Below, in pieces: positions 1 through 8,390 of a stretch of 64,000 nucleotides of DNA (position 1 is its first letter; each line of letters begins with the position of its first letter). Made by a program: the position numbers and the translations under genes. The notes under the pieces are model-generated. The model did not search any database and had not been told where the DNA came from. It worked only from the letters and a program-made list of their open reading frames with translations. Source of the stretch: Alistipes sp. GTDB taxonomy: Bacteria > Bacteroidota > Bacteroidia > Bacteroidales > Rikenellaceae. The stretch covers positions 1-64,000 of the forward strand of contig JAFNXN010000007.1 in NCBI GenBank assembly GCA_017379015.1. Reading direction: 5' to 3'.

Positions 1-403
1 CAACCACTTATCGTATTATTTTGCAAATACCTTGCCAAAGTATTTGACTAAATAATTCTTTTATTTACTCCTCATTTATACCCTCAGTGCAAAACTACTC
101 TTTTGCCCGATTTATAAATAAATGAAGAAACCTAACTACGTGGTTTGACCAGCGTAGCTATACGATGAATGTGCAATCCTCGTGCCAAGATAACGTGTGG
201 CACACTCAAAAAATTGTAATGCATCACCATTTTTCGGCACTAAGCACCAACAATGAGCCATTCGGGACATAAATAGAGTGATCGGACAAGATCGTCATGT
301 GGCAAGCATGCCAGAGGGCGGCAGACAGCAGCGACACTATCTCACACAAAAATATTGACGAGCCTACCCTACTGCAGAGCCACGATTAACCATGCGCAGG
401 TAT
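1..403. other. Gene-less stretch at left edge
   Basis: AT-rich at its left end and more mixed towards the right. I see no open frame with a credible start, no tRNA-like fold and no complete TTTG/TAnnTTTG promoter in either direction. It lies beyond the terminator of the giant lipoprotein gene and may be the tail or leader of something outside the window. Confidence 0.5.
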
Positions 404-437
404 AAAAAATCTGCCCGATGCCGAAGCACCGGGCAGA
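404..437 (-). terminator. Rho-independent terminator of the giant lipoprotein gene
   Basis: An 8-bp perfect stem TCTGCCCG (410-417) / CGGGCAGA (430-437) is followed, on the minus strand, by six T residues (404-409). It lies 22 bp beyond the stop of the minus-strand lipoprotein gene. Confidence 0.85.
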
Positions 438-458
438 GATCTATAAGATAAGGTAGGA

Positions 459-3400
459 TTACTTTGTAGGAGCTGCAGATCCTGGAGTCTTAACCCAGAT
501 CTTCTTAGTAGCTAGATCAAAGTAAACGTCATAAGTGCCAGAAGCAACCCTACAGTTACCACCACCACGTGACATAGCCTTACCAGCAGAGGCATTAACG
601 GTAATAGTGCCACCGCAACCATAATCCTCACCCCATGAGTTATTAGCACGAACCTTAAACTCACCTGTGAGCTTTGCGTTCTTAGCTACATAAAAACCGA
701 TGGTGCCATCCCACTCCAACTTGGTATCAGGAGAGTTCCAACCGTTGTGAGCGCCGCACAAGCCCCAAGATGCACCAGAGAGGTCAGGAGCAGCACCATT
801 CTTAGACTGCTCAACAGCAGATGCAAAGTCAACACCCTCGTTCATAACGTAGATGCGCTTGTTTGCGTTGTCGAAGTAGATGTCGTAAGTACCAGCGTTA
901 ATAACAGACAAGTTAGAACCAGCACTATACACCTTAGTCCAGATGTTAGAATTGAGGTAGGTGATACCACCACCATAGCTTGTGTTCCAGCTACCCTTAG
1001 TCTTAACCTTAAACTCCTTGTAAGCTGCAAACTTAACGCCCTTAGCTACAAAGACTTCTGATACGGTGGTTGTCACCATGGCAAGATCACCCCAAGAGTT
1101 GAAGTCACCAGCCAATGCCCATGTAGATGGCTGATCTGGAGTCTCGCCACCAGAGACAATCTGACCATTCTTTGTCTGCTCCTCAGCTGCGGTGTAATCG
1201 CCACCAGCCTCTACAAGATAGATCTTGCTGTACTCCTTACCCTCAGCATACTCGAAGTAGATATCGTATGAACCCTCGTTAACAACAACGAGATCTGCGC
1301 CATCCTTATATGTCTTAACCCAGATGTTGCTGTCGAGAGTGTTGATATCACCGCCACCATAGTTAACTGTCCAAGTCTTATCCTTACGAACCTTAAACGC
1401 ATCGCCAGCCTTAAGAGCAACGTTCTTAGCTACGAAGAGGTTCTTAGCAAGAGTAGTAACCATAGCAACATCATCGTTCCACTGATTTGCGGTGAACGAA
1501 CCAACAACAGACCATGCGCAAGGCTTGTTAGGGAATGAAGCAGGGAATACTACGAAGTTATCAGCACCAACGATTGACAACTCGCCCTTAGGAGCTACTG
1601 CCTCAACACCCTCCTCATACTCGTTAGAGGTCATTGCAATATCGTATGCACCACCGCGCTTAAGGGTATTCTCGCCCTCGAGAACGAGGTTGAATACTAC
1701 AGCGTCGTCATTAAGTTTACGAACACATACTGGGATATAAGCCTCAATGTTGCAATTCTTGATGTTCACATCCACGGTGTATGATGTAGTACCATCAACA
1801 CGAATACCATACTTTGAAAGACCTGGGAAGTTAACACCCTCGAGTGTGAGGTCCTTAAGAGTACCGAACGAAGCACCACGTACGCAGTTCTTAAGCTCGG
1901 TATCGCGTACAGCGAAGCCTGTGCAGCCTGTTGACTGAACCAATGAGTGCAAGCCCTCGCCCACGCAGTTCTCGATAGCGATGTTCTTACCCTGGTTAAG
2001 TCTTACAGCTACAACGTCAACCTCAGGGTTACCAACGAACTTACACTCCTTAAGAGTAAGGTTGTGTGGGTAAGAGTACTTATCGTTGATCTTAGATGGA
2101 GAGAGGATGAAATCTCTCTTCACAGATGACTCGAAGTTGATAGCAGTGAGGAGCAATGTCTCAGCACCCTCGAAACGAGCATTACCATTTACGGTGATTG
2201 TACCCTCATACTTTCTGCCGCGACCGTCGATCACAACATTTACATTCTCCTGCTGCAAGAGCTCGATATCGCCCTTGAGATCAGCAGCGAAAGCAGCCTT
2301 AACCTCAGCCTTAGCCTCGTTTACAAGTGCAGCCAACTGCTCAGCGGTCTTAACGAGAGTATAGCCATTCTCGTCAACAAAGCCGTAGCCATCCCACTTG
2401 AAGCCATCCATGTAAAGCTCTACGTTCTCACCACCCTCGATGTTGAACATAGGCTCGCCAGTGAACTCGCCAGCAGCGAAGCCCTCAACGGTGCAACGGT
2501 TGATGTTAACAACGTATGAGCTACCCTTTGAGCCGTCAACCTCAAGTGCTGCCTTCTTGCCCTCAGCGGCCTTGAATGTACAGTCGTTGAAGTTAGCAAC
2601 ACGTGCAACGTCGATCTTGTTACCTACGGTACATACCTTAACAGCACGCTCCTGAGCATTGAAAGTACACTCGTTGAAAGTGATCACATTAGCAGCACCA
2701 GTCCAGAAGTACTGACCCTCGTTTGTAAATGTAGACTGAGCAACGATAGTCTCGTCACCAGCAAACATATAGTAGTTCTCGAACTTACAGTTTGTATAGG
2801 TCTCCTTAACAGCCTGAACATAGCCGTTAGCGCTACCTGAGTACTTAGTACCCACGATCTTCAAATCTACGAAGTTAAGCTCTGCACCCTTCCAGAAAGC
2901 ATCCTGGTGGCTAGATACTGGCTCTACGATAGTAGCATTAGCGTCGATACCAACGAAGGTAAGAGCCTTATTCTCGAAATGTGGAAGCTGAGCCTCGCAG
3001 TTAGCAACATAGATAGAATCGCCGCTCTCAGCAGTAGCTACTGCATAAGCAAGCTCCTCAGCGTTGTCAACCTTAACGATAACCTCAACATTCTCAACAG
3101 TGTTATTCTCAACAGTAGCATTCTTAGAGATGCGACCAGCAACCTTACCAGCGTTTACTGCTGCAACCTCACCATACTTAATAGTCTGATCAGCTGTGAT
3201 AACGGCATTCTTAACGCTGTTGCCACGAACAACGCTACCATCATTAGCGCAACCAACAAGGCCTGCTACATCACGGTAAGCACTTACCTCAACATTCTCA
3301 GCCGAGCACTCCTCAACATCGAGGCGTACGGTGTAGCCAAGAAGAGCACCAGCCTTATCGCCGTTATCCTCATCAGCAACAGAGAGGGTAACTGTAGAGT

Positions 3401-4973
3401 TCTTCACGTGGCAGTTCTTGATCACACCACGGTTGTGTGCCTGAGAGTCTACCGACTGAACCCAAGCTGCCAAAGCACCAGCATAGTGGTTACCAACGAT
3501 TGTAGCATCGGTGATTGTAAGGTTCTCAATAGCCTTAGGCGACACCTTGCCAAAGAGACCAGCACCCTCAGCCTCTACTACATAAAGACCTGTTACGGTG
3601 TGACCCTGACCGTCGAACGAACCACGGAAAGTTGCGTTGTGCTTAGTAGAACCGCCGATAGGAGTCCAAAGCTCGCCGTTAAGATCGATATCCTTAGTAA
3701 GCTTGAAGGTCTCACCGAGGAATGTCTGTGGCTCAGAAGCGCGTGAGATAGTACCGTTTACAGCAGCTGCCAACCAAGCAAGCTCAGAAGCCTCAGCGAT
3801 AACGTAGTTACCCTCAGCATCCTTCTGTGGCTCAACAACGCTAAAACCATCCCAAACAGCAACATTGTGCTTACCAGCGAAGTTATCGTTGATAGATACG
3901 TCGATATGAGAAGCTGTAGTCATCACGTTACCAACGATTGTAGTGAGGTAGTTACGCTGTACAGGGATCTCGGTATCAAACTCAGTAGTCTTGATAAGAT
4001 CACCGTTCTTCTCATATACGTTCATCTTGAAGTGTACTGGTGACTGCTCATCAGTAGCAAGGATGTAGTCAGTGAAGAGTGTGATGTGAGTATGACGTGG
4101 ATTGCCGTTAGGATCATTCTCAGTCAAAGCATCGTAGTCAGCAGTGTAGAAGTGGTTAGCAAGCGATTTCTTGCCTACGCCCTCGTTGAACTCTGTTGTG
4201 TAGCTCTTAGTTGAGTAGGCAGTGCTGATCTTACCTGTCACAGCGTTGAAGAGTGACATGTGAGCCTCCTCGTAGATAACCTCAACCTTTGCAGGGTCAA
4301 CATTAAGGTTAAGCTCAGCAAGGTCGGTAGCAATGACACGAAGCTTAGCGTAAGGACGCTTCAACACAACAGTCTCAAGGCGAGAGTCCTTAACCAATAC
4401 ATCCTTGATTGCGAAGTAAGCATCGGTACACTCGTCGTTAAGACCATCCTCCTTGATAGTGATCTCGCGCAAAGTCTCACCGATGTTGTGGTGCAAGCCA
4501 AGCTCAGCCTGAACAGCAACAGCAGAGTTATCAGTAGCATCCTGAGCTACGAAGTCTGCAAACACAACGAAACGGTAGTTACGACCTGGAACAAGGCGAA
4601 GGTCGAACTTAACTGGCTTGTACTCGTCCACGATCTGAACCATACGGTTCTTCACGGGGACTGCGTTAGAGTAGTCGTCAGTCTGATCGTAAACCTCCAA
4701 CGAGTAGCGAAGGTCTACATCGGTCCAGTCAACGCGATACTGATCGCCAGCCTGACCAGCCTGAAGATAATCGATAGCACCATAGGCACTCTCGAGAGCA
4801 GCAATACCATCATCGGCACCGTCAAGACCTGCACGTGTTGCAAGCTCAGAGGCGTCGACAGATAGCTGGAAGTCAACCTCGTCGGCAACGCTTGGGCGCA
4901 CCTCATCGAAGTTGTTCTGACATGATGCCAAACCAAGCACCAAGGCAGCAAGAGCTAAAAATCTTGTCTTCAT
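459..4973 (-). CDS. Giant surface lipoprotein: DUF6562-like, beta-helix and three C-terminal SusE/F-like repeats
   Basis: Predicted exported lipoprotein of about 1504 residues. I chose the start at 4973 because it gives a clean signal peptide with lipobox (MKTRFLALAALVLGLASC); an in-frame ATG at 5024 would add 17 hydrophilic residues. The N-terminal ~380 residues resemble the DUF6562/fimbrillin-like modules of Bacteroidales lipoproteins. Next come GLUG-like segments (FDGQGHTVTGLY) and a long parallel beta-helix-like region rich in 'NCxF/ENNTV' turns (roughly residues 430-1150). The C-terminus has three tandem domains of about 100-130 residues, each with an opening W..G.FN.W-type motif, a 'VAK...FKV....SW...YGGG' core and a closing 'GTYDIYFD' strand. 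These resemble the starch-binding-like domains of SusE/SusF. Adhesion or glycan binding at the cell surface is an inference; the ligand is unknown. No catalytic motif or type IX sorting tail is visible. It has its own promoter and terminator. Confidence 0.8.
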   Translation of the reverse strand: MKTRFLALAALVLGLASCQNNFDEVRPSVADEVDFQLSVDASELATRAGLDGADDGIAALESAYGAIDYLQAGQAGDQYRVDWTDVDLRYSLEVYDQTDDYSNAVPVKNRMVQIVDEYKPVKFDLRLVPGRNYRFVVFADFVAQDATDNSAVAVQAELGLHHNIGETLREITIKEDGLNDECTDAYFAIKDVLVKDSRLETVVLKRPYAKLRVIATDLAELNLNVDPAKVEVIYEEAHMSLFNAVTGKISTAYSTKSYTTEFNEGVGKKSLANHFYTADYDALTENDPNGNPRHTHITLFTDYILATDEQSPVHFKMNVYEKNGDLIKTTEFDTEIPVQRNYLTTIVGNVMTTASHIDVSINDNFAGKHNVAVWDGFSVVEPQKDAEGNYVIAEASELAWLAAAVNGTISRASEPQTFLGETFKLTKDIDLNGELWTPIGGSTKHNATFRGSFDGQGHTVTGLYVVEAEGAGLFGKVSPKAIENLTITDATIVGNHYAGALAAWVQSVDSQAHNRGVIKNCHVKNSTVTLSVADEDNGDKAGALLGYTVRLDVEECSAENVEVSAYRDVAGLVGCANDGSVVRGNSVKNAVITADQTIKYGEVAAVNAGKVAGRISKNATVENNTVENVEVIVKVDNAEELAYAVATAESGDSIYVANCEAQLPHFENKALTFVGIDANATIVEPVSSHQDAFWKGAELNFVDLKIVGTKYSGSANGYVQAVKETYTNCKFENYYMFAGDETIVAQSTFTNEGQYFWTGAANVITFNECTFNAQERAVKVCTVGNKIDVARVANFNDCTFKAAEGKKAALEVDGSKGSSYVVNINRCTVEGFAAGEFTGEPMFNIEGGENVELYMDGFKWDGYGFVDENGYTLVKTAEQLAALVNEAKAEVKAAFAADLKGDIELLQQENVNVVIDGRGRKYEGTITVNGNARFEGAETLLLTAINFESSVKRDFILSPSKINDKYSYPHNLTLKECKFVGNPEVDVVAVRLNQGKNIAIENCVGEGLHSLVQSTGCTGFAVRDTELKNCVRGASFGTLKDLTLEGVNFPGLSKYGIRVDGTTSYTVDVNIKNCNIEAYIPVCVRKLNDDAVVFNLVLEGENTLKRGGAYDIAMTSNEYEEGVEAVAPKGELSIVGADNFVVFPASFPNKPCAWSVVGSFTANQWNDDVAMVTTLAKNLFVAKNVALKAGDAFKVRKDKTWTVNYGGGDINTLDSNIWVKTYKDGADLVVVNEGSYDIYFEYAEGKEYSKIYLVEAGGDYTAAEEQTKNGQIVSGGETPDQPSTWALAGDFNSWGDLAMVTTTVSEVFVAKGVKFAAYKEFKVKTKGSWNTSYGGGITYLNSNIWTKVYSAGSNLSVINAGTYDIYFDNANKRIYVMNEGVDFASAVEQSKNGAAPDLSGASWGLCGAHNGWNSPDTKLEWDGTIGFYVAKNAKLTGEFKVRANNSWGEDYGCGGTITVNASAGKAMSRGGGNCRVASGTYDVYFDLATKKIWVKTPGSAAPTK

Positions 4974-5453
4974 AAAGTTAATTAAATTAAAATTGTTAAA
5001 TGTTTTGTTTAGTATATTTTTCAATGATCAAGTCAACGATCAATATCTCTGCTAAAGTCTAAACACCTCTTCGCTACTAGCAAAAGGATCATGAGTGCAA
5101 TTAGCTCCAGAATATTTCATATCTGCAGAACAAACTGCCTATATTACAGCCACCTACACGCTCTAAAGTCTAAAAGACATTGCAGATTCAAAGATCGTAC
5201 CGCACTACGTGTAACGTAGAGTATAGCAAATTTACAAAAAATTGTATTGCATACCAAATATTTATGCAAAAAATATAGCCCTACAACAAAATAGTTAGCA
5301 AATATCGTCCAAACGGGGCTCTGACCGCAGATATACATAAATGTATAGCAAGTCAAATATTTTAATGCTCAGCATTGGCGATTATGACCAATTATATACT
5401 ATAATGCTATATTCACAATGGCGTAAATATTCAATAAAAACTCACATGTAAAC
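4974..5453. other. Long AT-rich leader of the giant lipoprotein gene
   Basis: About 480 bp without a convincing gene. The only recognisable element is a minus-strand promoter at 5227-5258, which implies an untranslated leader of roughly 240 bases before the lipoprotein start. I see no riboswitch consensus in it. Confidence 0.5.
5227..5258 (-). promoter_or_regulatory. Bacteroidetes-type promoter of the giant lipoprotein gene
   Basis: On the minus strand TTTG (5258-5255) is separated by exactly 20 bases from TAAATTTG (5234-5227), matching the Bacteroidetes -33/-7 consensus TTTG-N19..21-TAnnTTTG. It lies about 250 bases before the chosen start codon. Confidence 0.6.
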
Positions 5454-5492
5454 AGAGAAAAAAATACCCGCCAGAGAGCACTCCGGCGGGTA
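5454..5492 (-). terminator. Terminator of the DUF486 gene
   Basis: Stem TACCCGCC (5465-5472) / GGCGGGTA (5485-5492) followed on the minus strand by a T-rich run (5454-5464). It sits 20 bp beyond the DUF486 stop codon. Confidence 0.8.
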
Positions 5493-5511
5493 AGTAACGT
5501 TCTCAATTAGG

Positions 5512-5880
5512 CTACTTGCGGAAGATGAAATAGACGGCGAGCACAAGACATGCAAAGCCCGCAAGATGGTTCCATTTCAGAGGGTCGCCCTTGACAAATA
5601 GCACGGCAAAGAGCGTGAACACAACAAGCGAGATCACCTCCTGGATCACCTTTAGCTGCCAAAGGGTAAATGGACCTCCAAGCTCCTGGCTGCCTATGCG
5701 ATTTGCTGGCACCTGGAAGCAGTACTCGAAGAGTGCTATACCCCAGCTTAGCAGCACGATAGCAACCATGCCATAACGCTGCAGCTGCGACTTAAAAGCG
5801 ATGTGTCCATACCATGCCAATGTCATGAAGACATTTGAACAGACGAGTAGTCCTATTGTTGCAATACCACGTAGAAGCAT
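5512..5880 (-). CDS. DUF486 family small integral membrane protein
   Basis: A 122-residue, four-helix membrane protein of the DUF486 (DMT-like) family. Hydrophobic segments lie at about residues 5-22, 38-53, 75-95 and 100-120. The segment between helices 2 and 3 carries the family's 'FEYCFQVPANRIG' and 'FTLWQLKVIQE' motifs. Its function is unknown; the fold suggests half of a drug/metabolite-transporter-like unit. It stands alone with its own terminator and faces away from the M49 peptidase gene. A TACATTTG box (5911-5904) could be its -7 element, but I found no TTTG at the right distance. Confidence 0.85.
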   Translation of the reverse strand: MLLRGIATIGLLVCSNVFMTLAWYGHIAFKSQLQRYGMVAIVLLSWGIALFEYCFQVPANRIGSQELGGPFTLWQLKVIQEVISLVVFTLFAVLFVKGDPLKWNHLAGFACLVLAVYFIFRK

Positions 5881-5952
5881 ACCTATTATATATTTAGAGA
5901 GGGCAAATGTACAAAAAATTATTAAGTATGTTGCCTCAAGCCGATAAAAGTT

Positions 5953-5983
5953 TTTGCTATCTCACATTTTCGTTGTACATTTG
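5953..5983 (+). promoter_or_regulatory. Promoter of the M49 peptidase gene
   Basis: TTTG (5953-5956), 19 bases, then TACATTTG (5976-5983): a full match to the Bacteroidetes consensus, 32 bp before the chosen ATG at 6016. Confidence 0.75.
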
Positions 5984-6015
5984 CACCAAATTTGCAAACT
6001 TTATATTTAGATCTA

Positions 6016-8034
6016 ATGAACAGATTTTTTGTATCTTTGGCTATGGGAGTTATCGCATTGACTTCATGTAGTAAGGCTGTCGAGCAGGAGGCTGAGCAGC
6101 CATGGATCGTCGATCGTTTCGACGACATCAAGGTTATTCGCTACGAGGTACCAGGCTTCGAGAACCTAACACTCGAGGAGAAGCAGCTCGTTTACTATCT
6201 TGCTGAGGCAGCAAAGTGCGGTCGCGACATCCTCTTCGACCAGAATTTCAAGTACAACCTTGCTATTCGTCGCACACTTGAGTCTATCTACACCGCATCT
6301 GAGGTTCGCGAGGGTGATGAGTTCAAGGCATTTGAGAAGTATTTGAAGAAGGTGTGGTTTGCCAACGGTATCCACCACCACTACTCTAACGACAAGTTCA
6401 AGCCAGAGTTCTCTGAGGGTTGGTTCCGCGAGCAGCTTGCTCAGTATATCAACGACGAGAACCGTCAGATTGAGGAGGAGCTTCTCTGCAAGATCATCTT
6501 CGACGAGACTCTCTACGCATCACGTCTTAACCGCGCTGAGGGTGTAGATGTAATCACAGCATCTGCTGGCAACTACTACGAGGGTGTTACTCAGGCTGAG
6601 GTAGAGGCATTCTATGGCGGCATGGCTGCTGCTGACGAGGGCAACCCAGAGCCTATCTCATACGGTCTTAACTCTAAGCTTATGCGCGATGCCGAGGGCA
6701 AGATCTTCGAGAACGTTTGGAAGGTTGGTGGCATGTACTCTCCAGCTATCGAGCAGATTGTTTACTGGTTGGAGAAGGCTGCAACAGTTGCTAACCCTAC
6801 ACAGCGTGAGATCATTGGTGCGCTCATCAAGTACTACAAGTCGGGTGACTTGAAGGACTTCGACGCATACAACGTATTGTGGGTTAAGGACTCAGCATCA
6901 AACGTTGACTTCGTAAACGGCTTTATCGAGAACTACGGCGATCCACTTGGCTACAAGTCATCATGGGAGTCTGTTGTTAACTTCCGCGACGTTGAGGCTT
7001 GCAAGCGTACCGAGATCATGGCAGCAAATGCTCAGTGGTTCGAGGATAACGCTCCTATCAACCCTGCATACCGCAAGAAGGAGGTTAAGGGTGTATCGGC
7101 TAAGGTTATCACTGTAGCAATGCTTGGTGGCGACTGCTACCCTGCTACAGCTATCGGTATCAACCTTCCTAACGCTGACTGGATCCGCAAGGAGCATGGC
7201 TCAAAGTCGGTTACCATCGACAACATCACCTACGCTTACGACAAGGCTGCTCAGGGCAATGGCTTCATGGAGGAGTTCGTTCTTCGTGAGGAGGATCGCG
7301 AGCGTATGAAGCAGTACGGCAAGCTCTCTGACGACCTTCACACCGACCTTCACGAGTGCCTTGGCCACGGCTCAGGTCAGCTTGCAGAGGGTGTTAAGGG
7401 TGGCGAGTTGCGCACCTACTCTTCAACATTGGAGGAGGCACGTGCCGACCTCTTCGCACTCTACTACCTTGGCGATGAGAAGCTTATTGAGATTGGTCTT
7501 ATCCCAACTTTGGATGTTGCATGGGCACAGTATAGCGACTACATCATGAACGGTATGATGACCCAGCTTTCACGTATCGAGCTTGGCAAGACCGTAGAGG
7601 AGGATCACATGCGTAACCGTAAGCTTATCGCAGAGTGGTGCTACGAGAAGGGTAAGGCTGACAACGTTATCGAGATCGTAAAGCAGAATGGCAAGAGCTA
7701 TGTTGTTATCAACGACTTCGTTAAGCTTCGCGAGCTCTTTGGTGAGCTTCTTTGCGAGGTACAGCGCATCAAGTCGGAGGGTGACTACGAGGCTTGCAAG
7801 GCGTTGGTTGAGACCTACGCAGTACAGGTAGACCCAGAGCTCCACAAGGAGGTTATCGCTCGTAACACAGCACTTAACATTGAGCCTTACGGTGGCTTTG
7901 TAAACCCTGAGTACGAGCTTGTTACCGACGCTGAGGGCAACATCACAGATGTTAAGATCTCATACCCAGCAAACTACATCGAGCAGCACCTTCACTATGG
8001 CAAGGATTACTCATTCCTTCCTTCGATGAACTAG
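6016..8034 (+). CDS. Dipeptidyl peptidase III family (M49) zinc peptidase, lipoprotein
   Basis: Zinc-dependent exopeptidase of family M49, expected to remove dipeptides from the N-terminus of oligopeptides. It is 672 residues long from the start at 6016. That start gives a short lipoprotein signal (MNRFFVSLAMGVIALTSC); an upstream in-frame ATG at 5992 would add eight residues before it and overlap the transcription start. The hallmark HExxGH motif is present as H446-E-C-L-G-H451, and the second zinc-ligand motif EEARAD starts at E473, both as expected for the family. A Tyr/Gly-rich active-site segment (LGGDCYPATAIGINLPN) precedes them. The lipobox suggests a membrane-anchored periplasmic or surface enzyme supplying peptides to the cell, which is an inference. 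It has its own promoter and a strong terminator. Confidence 0.93.
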   Translation: MNRFFVSLAMGVIALTSCSKAVEQEAEQPWIVDRFDDIKVIRYEVPGFENLTLEEKQLVYYLAEAAKCGRDILFDQNFKYNLAIRRTLESIYTASEVREGDEFKAFEKYLKKVWFANGIHHHYSNDKFKPEFSEGWFREQLAQYINDENRQIEEELLCKIIFDETLYASRLNRAEGVDVITASAGNYYEGVTQAEVEAFYGGMAAADEGNPEPISYGLNSKLMRDAEGKIFENVWKVGGMYSPAIEQIVYWLEKAATVANPTQREIIGALIKYYKSGDLKDFDAYNVLWVKDSASNVDFVNGFIENYGDPLGYKSSWESVVNFRDVEACKRTEIMAANAQWFEDNAPINPAYRKKEVKGVSAKVITVAMLGGDCYPATAIGINLPNADWIRKEHGSKSVTIDNITYAYDKAAQGNGFMEEFVLREEDRERMKQYGKLSDDLHTDLHECLGHGSGQLAEGVKGGELRTYSSTLEEARADLFALYYLGDEKLIEIGLIPTLDVAWAQYSDYIMNGMMTQLSRIELGKTVEEDHMRNRKLIAEWCYEKGKADNVIEIVKQNGKSYVVINDFVKLRELFGELLCEVQRIKSEGDYEACKALVETYAVQVDPELHKEVIARNTALNIEPYGGFVNPEYELVTDAEGNITDVKISYPANYIEQHLHYGKDYSFLPSMN

Positions 8035-8056
8035 TGCTCAAGTAGCATAAATCAAT

Positions 8057-8094
8057 AAAACTGCCAGACTCTCTAACGATTGTCTGGCAGTTTT
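8057..8094. terminator. Bidirectional terminator between the M49 and Pmp3 genes
   Basis: Perfect 13-bp stem AAAACTGCCAGAC (8057-8069) / GTCTGGCAGTTTT (8082-8094). The T-run on either strand makes it usable by the plus-strand peptidase gene and by the converging minus-strand Pmp3 gene. Confidence 0.85.
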
Positions 8095-8102
8095 ATTTTC
8101 TA

Positions 8103-8258
8103 CTACTCACTCCTATTTAGTATCACCAATGCTCCGATAATCCCCGGTGCCCAACCACAGGCAGAGAGAAGGAAGACGATAAGGAAGGATCCACACCCCT
8201 TGTCTATGACGGCCAGAGGAGGGAAGAATATGGCAAGCAGTACGCGGAATAGTGACAT
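8103..8258 (-). CDS. Pmp3/YqaE family small membrane protein
   Basis: A 51-residue protein read directly from the minus strand: ATG at 8258-8256, TAG at 8105-8103. It begins MSLFRVLLAIFFPPLAVID, followed by KGCGSF and a second hydrophobic helix ending in WAPGIIGALVILNRSE. This two-helix layout with 'PPLAV' and 'GWxPGIIxAL' is the signature of the Pmp3/YqaE proteolipid family, which in other organisms influences membrane potential and salt or stress tolerance; its role here is unproven. It has its own promoter (8283-8314) and shares a bidirectional terminator with the M49 gene. Confidence 0.88.
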   Translation of the reverse strand: MSLFRVLLAIFFPPLAVIDKGCGSFLIVFLLSACGWAPGIIGALVILNRSE

Positions 8259-8282
8259 AGCATATAGGGTTTAAAAACATCA

Positions 8283-8314
8283 CAAAGGTAGATAATATCG
8301 TGAAAATCTGCAAG
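8283..8314 (-). promoter_or_regulatory. Probable promoter of the Pmp3 gene
   Basis: Minus-strand TACCTTTG (8290-8283) preceded at 20 bases by CTTG (8314-8311), one mismatch from the -33 consensus TTTG. It is about 25 bp before the ATG at 8258. Confidence 0.5.
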
Positions 8315-8338
8315 CCCTATCACGATGCCAACAAAATA

Positions 8339-8365
8339 GGGATGACTAATCGTATTAGTCATCCC
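8339..8365 (-). terminator. Terminator of the MFS gene; copy 1 of the GGGATGACTAA hairpin family
   Basis: Perfect 12-bp stem GGGATGACTAAT (8339-8350) / ATTAGTCATCCC (8354-8365) with a 3-base loop; on the minus strand it is followed by TATTTTGTT. Between this hairpin and the MFS stop codon lies the segment 'TTTAGAGTTGAAGAAAAA' (8372-8389), which also follows the related hairpins near 35.7 kb and 52.1 kb. Confidence 0.8.
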
Positions 8366-8390
8366 CATATATTTAGAGTTGAAGAAAAAA

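Noticed and set aside
2907-3746. 279-codon plus-strand open frame inside the giant lipoprotein gene
   Set aside because: It is antisense to a gene with signal peptide, domains, promoter and terminator; its translation has no recognisable family and mirrors the codon pattern of the opposite strand.
5144-5356. 70-codon minus-strand frame between the giant lipoprotein and DUF486 genes
   Set aside because: AT-rich, no family resemblance, and the lipoprotein promoter lies inside it.
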